Source: UBA830 sp038146925 (GTDB taxonomy: Bacteria; Pseudomonadota; Alphaproteobacteria; MPNO01; UBA830). Taken from it: DNA of 64,000 nucleotides. Where the stretch lies: NCBI GenBank assembly GCA_038146925.1, contig JAYQSP010000011.1:1178001-1242000 (forward strand). The letters run 5' to 3'. How positions within the stretch are numbered: position 1 is the stretch's first letter; every line of letters begins with the position of its first letter. The notes under the pieces were generated by a model. That model did not search any database. It had not been told where the DNA came from and worked only from the letters and a program-made list of their open reading frames with translations. Shown in pieces: positions 1 through 7,986 of this stretch. The position numbers and the translations under genes are program-made.

Positions 1-435
1 ATTGTCATGGCGCAGCTGGGTCAGTGCGACGTCTTGGTCCCAGGTCTCCAGCCTGTGGGGATTCAAGGTTGGGACGTCGTCGGGTTTGATCCGGACGTAG
101 ACGTCCGAAAACAGGCAGAAATGCTCGTATTCGTCCTTCATCGTGTCCAACACGTCGAGCACGTAGTGGCGCGATACGCTGTCGTCTTCGCCGGTGTCGA
201 TCTTGGGGAAAACCTACTGAAGTTCCATAAGCGGCCCCATGAACACGCCCATGTTCTTGTATTCCCCGATGCCGGATCCGTTAAATTCCTTGGAACACTG
301 GCGCCGTATCCACAACAGATCCGTTTCGAGCGTACGTACCGGCGACGTCCAGTATGTCCGGACGACCTCTGCCTCGCCCGCCCAGAGCGGCGCAGAAACA
401 TCGATAAGTCTTTGCAATTCGGGGCTGAGCGCCAT
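1..435 (-). pseudogene. Unrecognised protein gene, partial, with in-frame amber stop
   Basis: Minus-strand coding sequence running off the left edge. The best start is the ATG at 435 (product begins MALSPELQ), with GGGAG eight bases upstream. After 73 codons the frame hits TAG at 214-216, but the same frame stays open and protein-like to base 1 (VFPKIDTGEDDSVSRHYV..., continuing to ...LETWDQDVALTQLRHD). The text on both sides is acidic and aromatic in a natural way and uses the GC-rich codons typical of the window. I therefore read one gene interrupted by a nonsense codon, not two genes. I do not recognise the family. Either the gene is a recent pseudogene or the base is a sequencing error; readthrough is possible but unsupported. 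Confidence 0.6.
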
Positions 436-573
436 GGAGACTGCTCCCATTATAAATTCGCGCCGAAATATTAGGCCCTGCACGGCATGCCGTGCAAGGT
501 TCTGGCCGACCCGGTAAACTTTCTGTACCGAAGTGCCGAGACAACTGACCGAAATCCGATGCTTGGAGCCGAC

Positions 574-1098
574 ATGAACATCCGGGAGACAGACTCCGAC
601 GATCTCCCATTGATCGAGACGCTATACCCCGTGGCGTTCCCCGGCGAAGATCTGTTACCGGTAGTGCGGCAGCTACTTAACGGCGAAAACGATGTTCTGT
701 CTCTGGCGGCGATGGAAGGGGGGCGCCTGATCGGCCACGTGGCATATACAGTCTGCCGGATTGCAGGTGCCGACGTTACGGTCGCGCTGCTCGCGCCGCT
801 TGCTGTAGATCCAGAATATCAGCGACGCGGCGTCGGCAGTGTTCTCGTGGAAGAGGGCTTCAGGCGCCTGCGATCCCGGGGCATACAGCGCGTAGTGGTG
901 CTCGGGGATCCCGCCTATTACGGTCGCTTCGGGTTCGAACCGGATGAACAGGTCCTGCCTCCCTATGCTATACCGGAGGAATGGCGCACCGCATGGCAAT
1001 ATGTCGATCTGAACGAAGGTGAAACAGCCGAGAGGGCGGTCGGCGGACGCCTGACCGTTCCGCCGGTATGGCAGAAAGAGGCGCTATGGCTCCCGTGA
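574..1098 (+). CDS. GNAT family N-acetyltransferase (YhbS-like)
   Basis: A 174-residue acyltransferase of the GNAT fold, which moves an acetyl group from acetyl-CoA to an amine; the substrate is unknown. The acetyl-CoA loop is clear (YQRRGVGSVLV, near residues 90-100), preceded by the beta-strand ending LAVDPE. The later GDPAYYGRFGF segment is typical of the YhbS-like subgroup. I chose the ATG at 574 because GGAG lies five bases before it; an upstream ATG at 559 and the frame opening at 487 have no better support. The stop overlaps the start of cutA, so the two are probably translated together. The family call is firm, the substrate is not. Confidence 0.85.
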   Translation: MNIRETDSDDLPLIETLYPVAFPGEDLLPVVRQLLNGENDVLSLAAMEGGRLIGHVAYTVCRIAGADVTVALLAPLAVDPEYQRRGVGSVLVEEGFRRLRSRGIQRVVVLGDPAYYGRFGFEPDEQVLPPYAIPEEWRTAWQYVDLNEGETAERAVGGRLTVPPVWQKEALWLP

Positions 1099-1421
1099 CG
1101 ATATCGGATGCGCGACTGGTCTACATCACCACCGATGGCCCCGAAGAAGCCCGAAAAATCGGACGTGCGCTGGTGGAAGAACGATTGGCGGCCTGTGCGA
1201 ATATTCTGGGCCCCATGACGTCGATTTTCCGGTGGGAGGGAGATATCCGGGAAGGCGCCGAAACCGTGCTGATCGCCAAAACAACGGTCGAAAATGTCGA
1301 TGCGTTGACGAAACGCGTTATCGCGCTGCATTCCTACGACTGTCCATGCGTTGTTGCGATGCCCATAGAGAGCGGAAATCCGGCGTTTCTCGAGTGGATT
1401 GCCGGGGAGACCGCGCGTTAG
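1086..1421 (+). CDS. cutA: Divalent cation tolerance protein CutA
   Basis: A 111-residue protein matching CutA along its length: the N-terminal strand with VYITTDGPEEARKIGRAL, the LVEERLAACANIL motif, the SIFRWEGDI core and the TVLIAKT strand. CutA forms very stable trimers with a PII-like fold and was named for copper tolerance in E. coli, though its role is still debated. The ATG at 1086 gives the normal family length, has AGAGG just upstream, and overlaps the preceding acetyltransferase gene by 13 bases, a sign of translational coupling. An in-frame ATG at 1068 would add six residues not seen in the family. Confidence 0.93.
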   Translation: MAPVTISDARLVYITTDGPEEARKIGRALVEERLAACANILGPMTSIFRWEGDIREGAETVLIAKTTVENVDALTKRVIALHSYDCPCVVAMPIESGNPAFLEWIAGETAR

Positions 1422-1425
1422 GCGT

Positions 1426-1578
1426 CTAGTGTCGGCCGGCCCGCCCGTCGCCGCGGATACCCCAGCGGCGCAGCAAATCCTTCACGGCCCGGCGATAGTC
1501 CGGATCCGCGACCAGACGGTCGAGATCGATTTCGTCGGGCGTGGCCGGCAGGTCACGGGGCGGGACGCGTTCGTTCAT
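1426..1578 (-). CDS. Small hypothetical protein, 50 residues
   Basis: A short minus-strand frame with ATG at 1578, convergent with cutA and ending five bases beyond its stop. The product is charged and helical-looking: MNERVPPRDLP, then DEIDLDRLVADPDYRRAV and a basic C-terminus KDLLRRWGIRGDGRAGRH. The amphipathic pattern and lack of rare codons suggest a real small gene. There is no convincing ribosome binding site, and the frame is open upstream to 1659 (77 residues). I do not recognise a family and infer no function. Confidence 0.4.
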   Translation of the reverse strand: MNERVPPRDLPATPDEIDLDRLVADPDYRRAVKDLLRRWGIRGDGRAGRH

Positions 1579-1764
1579 AGCGTATGGCTGAATTGTTGGC
1601 TGCATGGTGACATGCTGACAATCGACTATGGCATGAATTTGGCGTAAATGGGGCAACATTTGGGCGCCAAAATTCTTTCAAATGATTGATATTAAGAGCA
1701 AATATTTCCCGTGCGGGCGCGTGGCACGGCCGGTAAACTGGCATTGCATTCCCGGAACGGCGGC

Positions 1765-2994
1765 ATGAGAGCAACTTCACCTGACACAGGCGGCGGTAAC
1801 GCGCTGCTTTTCGCCAATGTCGCGCATTTTTACAGCCATATGATGATGCTTGTGTATCCGACCGTCGTCATCGCGCTGGAGGCGGCGTTCGGCATGACGT
1901 TCGGCGAACTGCTGTCGCTGTCTTTTGCAGGGTTCGTGCTGTATGGCGTGGCTGCGCTGCCGGCCGGCTGGCTCGGCGACAAATGGTCCGCGCCGGGGAT
2001 GCTGGCGGTCTTTTTCATCGGGACCGGAGCGGCGGGTATTGCGGCCGGTTTCGCATCCGGCCCGTTGGGGATTGCCGTCGCTCTCGGCGCGATCGGCCTG
2101 TTTTCGTCGATTTATCATCCCGTGGGCACCGCCTGGGTGGTCGCAAATGCCCGGTCCCGGGGGAAGGCTCTCGGTGTCAACGGTGTCTTCGGGACGGCCG
2201 GGATAGCAGCGACGCCCTTGCTGGCCGGCGCGCTGACGGCGGCTTTCGGCTGGCGCTATGCGTTTATCGTACCAGGCACCGTGATCCTGCTCACTGGCAT
2301 TGCCTTCCTGTTCGTGATCAAAACCAAGACACCCCGTCAGGCAAAAGACGAAAAAGTGGGCGACGTCGCGGTTTCCCGTGCTCAGGCGATCCGCGGATTG
2401 GCGATTTTGTCCGTCACCGTCCTGTGCGTCGGTTTGTTGGCGCAGGCGACGACAATCGGCATGCCCAAGATTTTCGCCGTCCGTGCGCCGGGCGTTGTGG
2501 AAGCGGCCGGATTGATCGGAGCGGGCGGTCTGGCGTCGCTGGCGCTTGCCATCGGGGCGCTGGGGCAACTGGCCGGCGGTTGGCTGGCCGACCGATACAG
2601 ACTCACGCTCGTTTATCCTGCGGTTTACGTCGTGATGATCCCTGTCGCCCTGTTGGCGGGCATCCTGTCGGGATTGCCGCTCGTCGGAGCTGCGGGCGCC
2701 GTGATGTTCCTCATTACGGCTTCCCTACCCACCGAAAACAGTCTTGTGGCCCGCTATTGTCCCACAGACTGGCGCGCCAGCGCCTACGGCGCGAAATTCG
2801 TCCTCGGCCTCGGAGTGAGCTCTCTGGCCATTCCGCTGACCGGCGGCATATACGATGCGACGGGCGGTTTCTGGTGGGTTTTTGCCGGCATGGCGATGCT
2901 GGCCGGCGTTATTATCTGTTTCGCTGCCTGTTTGCCGAAAGCGGGTGAACATAGTTCAACTGTCGAGGAGCCGGTCGCCGGTCCGGTGGCCTGA
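1765..2994 (+). CDS. MFS transporter, fosmidomycin-resistance-like
   Basis: About 409 residues with some 12 hydrophobic segments: a major facilitator carrier in the inner membrane. After the second helix comes the MFS signature region (AGWLGDKWSAPGML), and it recurs in the second half (AGGWLADRYRLTLVYP). The FSSIYHPVGTAWV stretch resembles the Fsr/fosmidomycin-resistance group, where a conserved YHP sits in helix 4. The ATG at 1765 is preferred; a GTG at 1711 would add 18 basic residues. The next gene starts eight bases after the stop, so they may be co-transcribed. The substrate is unknown; efflux is likelier than uptake given the subgroup. Confidence 0.82.
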   Translation: MRATSPDTGGGNALLFANVAHFYSHMMMLVYPTVVIALEAAFGMTFGELLSLSFAGFVLYGVAALPAGWLGDKWSAPGMLAVFFIGTGAAGIAAGFASGPLGIAVALGAIGLFSSIYHPVGTAWVVANARSRGKALGVNGVFGTAGIAATPLLAGALTAAFGWRYAFIVPGTVILLTGIAFLFVIKTKTPRQAKDEKVGDVAVSRAQAIRGLAILSVTVLCVGLLAQATTIGMPKIFAVRAPGVVEAAGLIGAGGLASLALAIGALGQLAGGWLADRYRLTLVYPAVYVVMIPVALLAGILSGLPLVGAAGAVMFLITASLPTENSLVARYCPTDWRASAYGAKFVLGLGVSSLAIPLTGGIYDATGGFWWVFAGMAMLAGVIICFAACLPKAGEHSSTVEEPVAGPVA

Positions 2995-3002
2995 ACAACG
3001 CC

Positions 3003-3392
3003 ATGACGATCAGGATAAAAAGCCTTGACCATCTGGTCATAACCGCCAGCGACCTGCGAGCGACCATCAAGTTCTATTCGACGGTGCTGGGCATGGAGCA
3101 TGTCGAATTCGGCCACGGGCTGCATGCGATGCAATTCGGCGACCAGAAATTCAACATTCACGACACCTCCACCGACGTGACGCCAAAGGCTCGAAACATT
3201 GTTCCGGGTTCCGAGGATTTCTGTCTCATATGTGAAACACCGGTCCCGGAAGTTGTCCGGCACCTGCAGGCGTGTGGTGTTTTGGTGGAAGAGGGGCCAG
3301 TGACCAGGTTGGGGGCGGCGGGTACGCTGGAATCGGTCTATTTTCGCGATCCCGATGGAAACCTCGTGGAGGTGTCGAACGTGATCGGCTAA
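3003..3392 (+). CDS. VOC family (glyoxalase/extradiol-type) protein
   Basis: A single 129-residue vicinal-oxygen-chelate module. It opens with the classic IKSLDHLVITASDL strand, and the candidate metal ligands visible are His10, His53 (FNIHD) and Glu123 (GNLVEVSN). One module needs a dimer to build the active site. Relatives are annotated as VOC virulence protein or biphenyl-diol dioxygenase-like, but such names do not fix the reaction. It follows the MFS gene by eight bases, which suggests a joint role such as handling and export of a small toxic compound; that is inference. It converges on metY with only seven bases between. Confidence 0.85.
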   Translation: MTIRIKSLDHLVITASDLRATIKFYSTVLGMEHVEFGHGLHAMQFGDQKFNIHDTSTDVTPKARNIVPGSEDFCLICETPVPEVVRHLQACGVLVEEGPVTRLGAAGTLESVYFRDPDGNLVEVSNVIG

Positions 3393-3399
3393 GGCCCGG

Positions 3400-4698
3400 T
3401 CATTTTGCCGATGACAGAGCCTGATCGAGGTCGGCAATGATGTCGTCGACCGTTTCGATCCCCACGGATATTCGCACGACGTCCGGTCCCGCGCCGGCGG
3501 CAATCTGCTGCTCTTCGGTCAATTGCCGATGCGTGGTGGAAGCGGGATGCAGAATCAGGCTGCGCGTATCGCCGACATTGGCGAGATGGGAGAGCAGCGT
3601 GCAGCCTTCGACCAGTCGCGTACCGGCATCGAATCCACCCTTCAAACCGAATGTGAAGACAGACCCACAACCTTTTGGTAAATAGGTAATTTTATTCTTG
3701 AATGAATCGCTGGATCGTAGGCCTGCATACGACACCCAGGCCACGGCGGGATGATCTTCCAGCCAGCTGGCGACCGCTTCCGCGTTAGCGACATGCCGTT
3801 CCATCCGCAGCGGCAGGGTCTCAATTCCGGTCAGGGTCATGAACGCATTGGTTGGCGACAGCGAGGGCCCGAAATCGCGCAGCGCTACGGCGCGAACGCG
3901 CATGGTGAAGCCGAAATCGCCGAAGGTCTCGTAAAACGTCAGCCCGTGATAGGCTTCGTCCGGCGTGGTCATGGACGGAAACTTGTCGTTCTGGGCCCAG
4001 TCGAATTTTCCGGATTCCACGATCGCGCCGCCCATGGAATTACCGTGTCCGTTAAGATACTTGGTGGTCGAATGGATGACGATATCGGCCCCGTGATCGA
4101 TGGGGTTGAACAAATACGGCGTCGCCATCGTGTTATCGACGATCAGCGGAATGCCGGCTTCATGCGCGATGGCGGCGATTGCCTCGATATCGCCGATGAC
4201 GCTGGACGGGTTCGACACGGATTCGATGAAAATGGCCTTGGAATTGGCTTTCAGGGCGGCGCGGAACGTCTCCGGATTCAGGGGATCGGCGAAATCACAG
4301 TGCCAGCCGAGTTTTTTGAAGCTGACACCGAACTGCGTGATCGATCCGCCGTAGAGATTGCGCGAGGCAACGAAGTGATCGCCCGGCTCCAGCAGCGTGA
4401 AAAACGCCAGGAACTGTGCCGCATGACCGGATCCGGCCGCGCAGGCGGCGCGGCCGCCCTCCAGATTGGCGATCCGTTCTTCCAGCACCGCGACGGTGGG
4501 GTTCGTCAGGCGTGAATAGATGAAGCCGAAACTCTGCAGATTGAACAGCGACGCCGCATGGTCGACATCGTCGAACACATAGGACGTCGAATGATGAATC
4601 GGCGTGTTGCGCGCGCCTGTCGCGGCATCCGGCGCGGCGCCTGCGTGGATCGCGCGGGTCTCGAATCCGAAGGAGGGTTTCTTTTCTGATTCAGTCAC
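3400..4698 (-). CDS. metY: O-acetylhomoserine sulfhydrylase (Cys/Met metabolism PLP enzyme)
   Basis: A 432-residue PLP enzyme of the Cys/Met metabolism family, predicted to make homocysteine from O-acetylhomoserine and sulfide, or otherwise to use O-acylhomoserine. Hallmarks are FGFETRAIHAGAAPD at the N-terminus, YSRLTNPTVAVLEERIA, the cofactor-binding DNTMATPYL and the Schiff-base lysine Lys213 in STTKYLNGHG. Length and motifs fit MetY better than MetB/MetZ (about 390). The start is a GTG at 4698, because no Met occurs before the conserved N-terminus. It is the last gene of a minus-strand run with the CoA-binding protein, 2OG oxygenase and enoyl-CoA hydratase. No SAM riboswitch is visible nearby. 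Confidence 0.9.
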   Translation of the reverse strand: MTESEKKPSFGFETRAIHAGAAPDAATGARNTPIHHSTSYVFDDVDHAASLFNLQSFGFIYSRLTNPTVAVLEERIANLEGGRAACAAGSGHAAQFLAFFTLLEPGDHFVASRNLYGGSITQFGVSFKKLGWHCDFADPLNPETFRAALKANSKAIFIESVSNPSSVIGDIEAIAAIAHEAGIPLIVDNTMATPYLFNPIDHGADIVIHSTTKYLNGHGNSMGGAIVESGKFDWAQNDKFPSMTTPDEAYHGLTFYETFGDFGFTMRVRAVALRDFGPSLSPTNAFMTLTGIETLPLRMERHVANAEAVASWLEDHPAVAWVSYAGLRSSDSFKNKITYLPKGCGSVFTFGLKGGFDAGTRLVEGCTLLSHLANVGDTRSLILHPASTTHRQLTEEQQIAAGAGPDVVRISVGIETVDDIIADLDQALSSAK

Positions 4699-4707
4699 TT
4701 AAGAGCA

Positions 4708-5205
4708 CTACCGCGCCAGCCGGGGGCGCTTGGAGGAAATCACGCCGGAATTGATGCCCGACCAGGAAAGCTCGTGGTTGAGGCGTCCGTATTCGATTTT
4801 CGGGCAGCGGTCCATGATGATCGTCAGCCCGGCGGCCTCCGCCCGTGCGGCGGCATCCGGGTCTATCACGCCAAGCTGCATCCAGATGGTTCGTATTCCC
4901 TTGGCGTCTTTAAGCGAAATCGCCTCATCGACGATTCCACCGGCATCTTCGGACCGACGGAATATATCGACCATTTCGAAAGGGCCCGGCACGTCGGCGA
5001 GGCCGGCGTAGCAGGGTTGGCCGTGAATCTCAATGCCTGCGCTGCCGGGATTGACCGGAACGACGCGGTATCCCTTCTGTTGCAGATATTTCATCGCGAA
5101 ATTGCTGGGGCGCACCCAGTTGGCCGACGCGCCGACCATGGCGATCGTCGAGGTTTCGTCCAGTACGCGCCGGATCAGCGCGTCGGGATAGATCAGGTCA
5201 TTCAT
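4708..5205 (-). CDS. CoA-binding protein, YccU-like
   Basis: 165 residues of the CoA-binding Rossmann family (YccU type). The nucleotide-binding start is TIAMVGASANWVRPS, followed by KGYRVVPVNPG and a late IIMDRCPKIEYGRL motif typical of this stand-alone family. These proteins bind CoA or NAD-like ligands; no reaction is firmly known. The ATG overlaps the stop of the upstream oxygenase gene by four bases, and metY starts nine bases downstream, so the three are one translation-coupled unit. A role in redox or sulfur metabolism with metY is plausible, since the two families are often adjacent, but remains inference. Confidence 0.88.
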   Translation of the reverse strand: MNDLIYPDALIRRVLDETSTIAMVGASANWVRPSNFAMKYLQQKGYRVVPVNPGSAGIEIHGQPCYAGLADVPGPFEMVDIFRRSEDAGGIVDEAISLKDAKGIRTIWMQLGVIDPDAAARAEAAGLTIIMDRCPKIEYGRLNHELSWSGINSGVISSKRPRLAR

Positions 5206-6224
5206 TCCGCGGCGCCTCCCGCGACAAGGTCGGCCGCGGTGGCGGAACTGCCGCTGTCGCCCGATTTGGCGGCTTTCATCAGTTTGCCGAAGTATTGCTC
5301 GGCGAAACTGGGCGCATCATTCGTATCAGTATCGTCTCCGATACCGCCCAGAACGGCATCGTGATTGGGCAAATGGAAGTAGACCAGCGAAATCCGGTCC
5401 CGCTTTGCCGCGTCGGGCGGCGGATTGACGACACGATGCAGGGTCGAGCGGAAACGTCCGCCCGTCCATAGCTGCATAGCGTCTCCGATATTGCACACGA
5501 AACCGTTCTCCGGAGCTTCAACGTCGTGCCAGCCACCTTTGCCGTTGCTGACCTGCAGACCGCCTGGCACATTGTCTCCCTTGACGAACGTGAAACTGCC
5601 GTAATCGCTGTGTGCGCCGGCGCGAAGCTGGCCGGGCAGGGGGCGTTTTTCCTGCGCCGGATACCTTACAAGGCGGATATTGCTGCATGGGCGGTCGGTC
5701 TGACTGGCGAAGAAATCCTCCGGTAATCCGAGCGCGAGAGCGAAACCGCGTAGCATGTGATGCGACAGCCCCGTCATTGCGGCAAAATAACTTTCCAGGA
5801 TTTCTCTGAATTCCGGTACGTCCGGCCATTTGTTGGGGTGGAAAAACGTCGTTCCGGCACCTTCGTCGTAATAGGGGCCGCCGGCCTTTCCAGGCGGCCC
5901 CATGGCCCAGGCTTCCTGCAGGTCGGGGGGCGTTTTTTCGCCCAGCGTATAGGCAAGAGAGCGGTCCTCCGGCGGATTCCATCCGCGCGATATCTTTTGA
6001 GGCGGTCGCAATACCTTGATTTTTACACTCTCGGGCGCGGCGAAGAAGGATTCGGCCGCTTTTCGCGTCCGGGACAGAAGATCGGCATCGATCCCGTGTC
6101 CGACGACCGTAAAAAAGCCGGTATCGGTACAGGCGGCTTCTATTGCCCGCGCAACGGACTGTTTCCCCGTGGCAGAACCGTCTATCAGCGGCGCGATGTC
6201 GATTTCGGGTACCCTGGCCGTCAT
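5202..6224 (-). CDS. 2-oxoglutarate/Fe(II) dioxygenase, isopenicillin-N-synthase-like
   Basis: 340 residues of the isopenicillin N synthase-like superfamily. The N-terminal DIOX_N region starts at VPEIDIAPLIDG. The C-terminal double-stranded beta-helix carries the iron triad His205 and Asp207 (AHSDYGSF) and His263 (STLHRVVNP), with the 2-oxoglutarate-binding Arg277-x-Ser279 (RDRISLVYF). It should therefore couple 2-oxoglutarate decarboxylation to hydroxylation or desaturation of an unknown small substrate. The start at 6224 has GGAG nine bases upstream and lies four bases after the enoyl-CoA hydratase stop. It overlaps the CoA-binding gene by four bases. Confidence 0.9.
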   Translation of the reverse strand: MTARVPEIDIAPLIDGSATGKQSVARAIEAACTDTGFFTVVGHGIDADLLSRTRKAAESFFAAPESVKIKVLRPPQKISRGWNPPEDRSLAYTLGEKTPPDLQEAWAMGPPGKAGGPYYDEGAGTTFFHPNKWPDVPEFREILESYFAAMTGLSHHMLRGFALALGLPEDFFASQTDRPCSNIRLVRYPAQEKRPLPGQLRAGAHSDYGSFTFVKGDNVPGGLQVSNGKGGWHDVEAPENGFVCNIGDAMQLWTGGRFRSTLHRVVNPPPDAAKRDRISLVYFHLPNHDAVLGGIGDDTDTNDAPSFAEQYFGKLMKAAKSGDSGSSATAADLVAGGAAE

Positions 6225-6228
6225 TTCG

Positions 6229-7020
6229 TCATTCTCCGCGCCACTCCGGCGAGCGTTTTTCCAGGAACGCATCGATCCCTTCTTCCGCATCCCGGGCAAG
6301 CATATTGGTGACCATAACCTGGCTGGCATATGTATAGGCGTCTTCCAGCGGCATTTCGAGTTGCCGGTAGAACGCTTCCTTGCCGATTTTCAGTGTCAGC
6401 GGAGATTTGGAGGCAATCGTCGCGCACAGATCCGAGACCGCATCGTCCAGTTCGGCTGCGGGGCATGCACGATTGATCAACCCGGCGTCCGCGGCCGCTT
6501 CGGCATCCATCATCTCTCCGGTCAGCAGCATCTCCATCATTCGTTTCCGGCCAACATTGCGGCTGACGGCGACCATTGGCGTGGAGCAGAAAAGACCGAT
6601 ATTCACCCCCGGAGTCGCGAATTTTGAAGTATCGGCGGCGATGGCGAGGTCGCAGGCCGAAACAAGCTGGCAACCAGCCGCCGTTGCCGTGGCATGCACC
6701 TTGGCTATGACGGGCTGCGGCAGCCGTGTAATGGAGAGCATTAGCTTCGAGCATTGCGCGAACAAATATTCGTACGCCTCGCGTTGCGGCGCCGCGCGCA
6801 CTTCGCGCAGGTCGTGGCCGGCGCAGAACGCGGGGCCGTTGGCGTCGATGACGACCACCCGAACCGCGGTGTCGGCGGAGATGCGGTCCAGTTCGGTTTG
6901 AAGCGCCGCCATCAGGCCGGTCGACAGGGCGTTTCTGGCATCGGGACGATTGAGCGTAAGTGTCGCGATGCCGTCTTTGTCGGTGCGCAGGAGTATGTCG
7001 TCGTCTGTTACGGTATCCAT
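6229..7020 (-). CDS. Enoyl-CoA hydratase/isomerase family protein
   Basis: 263 residues of the crotonase superfamily. The oxyanion-hole segments are visible as PAFCAGHDLREV and TAAGCQLVSACDLAIA, and NIGLFCSTPMVAVSR resembles the ECHDC3-like subgroup more than FadB-type hydratases. In classical hydratases two Glu residues do the water addition. Here the second expected Glu region (GLFCSTP) has none, so dehydration activity is doubtful and another crotonase reaction is possible. It is the first gene of the minus-strand operon that continues into the 2OG oxygenase, CoA-binding protein and metY. Its promoter must lie in the region above 7020. Confidence 0.88.
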   Translation of the reverse strand: MDTVTDDDILLRTDKDGIATLTLNRPDARNALSTGLMAALQTELDRISADTAVRVVVIDANGPAFCAGHDLREVRAAPQREAYEYLFAQCSKLMLSITRLPQPVIAKVHATATAAGCQLVSACDLAIAADTSKFATPGVNIGLFCSTPMVAVSRNVGRKRMMEMLLTGEMMDAEAAADAGLINRACPAAELDDAVSDLCATIASKSPLTLKIGKEAFYRQLEMPLEDAYTYASQVMVTNMLARDAEEGIDAFLEKRSPEWRGE

Positions 7021-7437
7021 TCAGGTATTGCCCTTTAATGTGATGGAAAATATACTAAATATCATTTTGGATTCTCGGTTCAGTCCGACCTGGAAGGACT
7101 GCTTTTTTCCAAAAGAAGGGCCGCTTTTTTCCAAAACAGGGCCGCAAGTACCCCGCTGAAATCCATGTTATCACACCATTGTAACCTGGTTAAGCATGGG
7201 GTGGGCGCATGGTGTTTTCTCTCTTCAGTTTGTCGTTGTTGGGGAAACGTGAACCATCAAGCGGCGGACGCATCGGCGTATAATTGAAAGCACGATCGGC
7301 ACGTAAAGGAACGTCGTGACGCTCTGATCCAGGCTTTCGCGTCAATGACAAACATTTCAAGGCGAATAGGGGTGAGGTAATATAATACCTATTTCACATC
7401 TCACTGAAAACGTTGTGTTTTTTGTAGTTGAATCCCG
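7021..7437. other. Non-coding stretch between divergent operons
   Basis: About 400 bases without a supported gene, more AT-rich than the surroundings. It must hold the promoter of the minus-strand enoyl-CoA hydratase operon. I see a tandem repeat at 7101-7143 (two copies of GCTTTTTTCCAAAA plus a G-rich tail, 22 and 21 bases) and a near-palindrome AGGTAATATAATACCT at about 7376-7391. No tRNA, riboswitch or ORF with a ribosome binding site was found. Confidence 0.6.
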
Positions 7438-7465
7438 TTGACACTGATTGGAATCCTGTCATATT
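7438..7465 (+). promoter_or_regulatory. Sigma-70-type promoter of rplM-rpsI
   Basis: A perfect TTGACA (-35) at 7438-7443 is followed after 16 bases by CATATT (-10) at 7460-7465. The predicted transcription start is near 7472, giving a leader of about 48 bases before the rplM ATG at 7520. A strong housekeeping promoter fits a ribosomal protein operon. Confidence 0.65.
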
Positions 7466-7519
7466 CCGCCTCCTTCGCGCCCGGGAAATGCGGGTGCCAG
7501 TTATTTTGGACCGATTGCT

Positions 7520-7984
7520 ATGAAAACCATTTCCGCGAAAGCGGCGGATATCGAAACCAAATGGTACCTCATCGATGCCGAGAACCTCGTTCTCGGCCGG
7601 ATGGCCTCCATTTGCGCCAAAATCCTCCGTGGCAAGCACAAACCGATCTTCACGCCTCATGTCGATTGCGGCGATGGCATTATCGTCATAAATGCGGCGA
7701 AAGTCGCGATGACCGGCACTAAGACAACAGACAAGGTCTATTATCATCACACCGGGTATCCGGGCGGTATCAAATCCGTCACACCGGAGAAACTGATTGC
7801 CGACGGCAAGGCCGACAGGATCGTGATGAAAGCGGTCGAACGCATGCTGCCGAAAACCAAGCTCGGCCGCCAGCAGTTGACCAAGCTGCGCGTATTTGCC
7901 GGACCGGAACACGATCACGCTGCCCAGAACCCGGAAGTTCTGGATGTCGCGGCGATGAACTCCAAGAACAAGAGGAGCGCCTGA
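7520..7984 (+). CDS. rplM: 50S ribosomal protein L13
   Basis: 154 residues matching L13 throughout: KTISAKAADIETKWYLIDAE at the start, VLGRMASICAKILRGKHKP, GDGIIVINA, and the RMLPKTKLGRQQLTKLRV helix. L13 is an early assembly protein of the large subunit. The ATG at 7520 gives the alphaproteobacterial length with the usual short C-terminal tail. A longer frame to 7448 would read through the predicted promoter-proximal leader and is rejected. It is directly followed by rpsI after two bases, the standard bacterial pair. Confidence 0.97.
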   Translation: MKTISAKAADIETKWYLIDAENLVLGRMASICAKILRGKHKPIFTPHVDCGDGIIVINAAKVAMTGTKTTDKVYYHHTGYPGGIKSVTPEKLIADGKADRIVMKAVERMLPKTKLGRQQLTKLRVFAGPEHDHAAQNPEVLDVAAMNSKNKRSA

Positions 7985-7986
7985 GT

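Noticed and set aside
7021..7519. Search for a SAM or other riboswitch upstream of the metY operon
   Set aside because: No SAM-I, SAM-II or SAH core motifs were seen on the minus strand. The only riboswitch found in the window is the TPP one.
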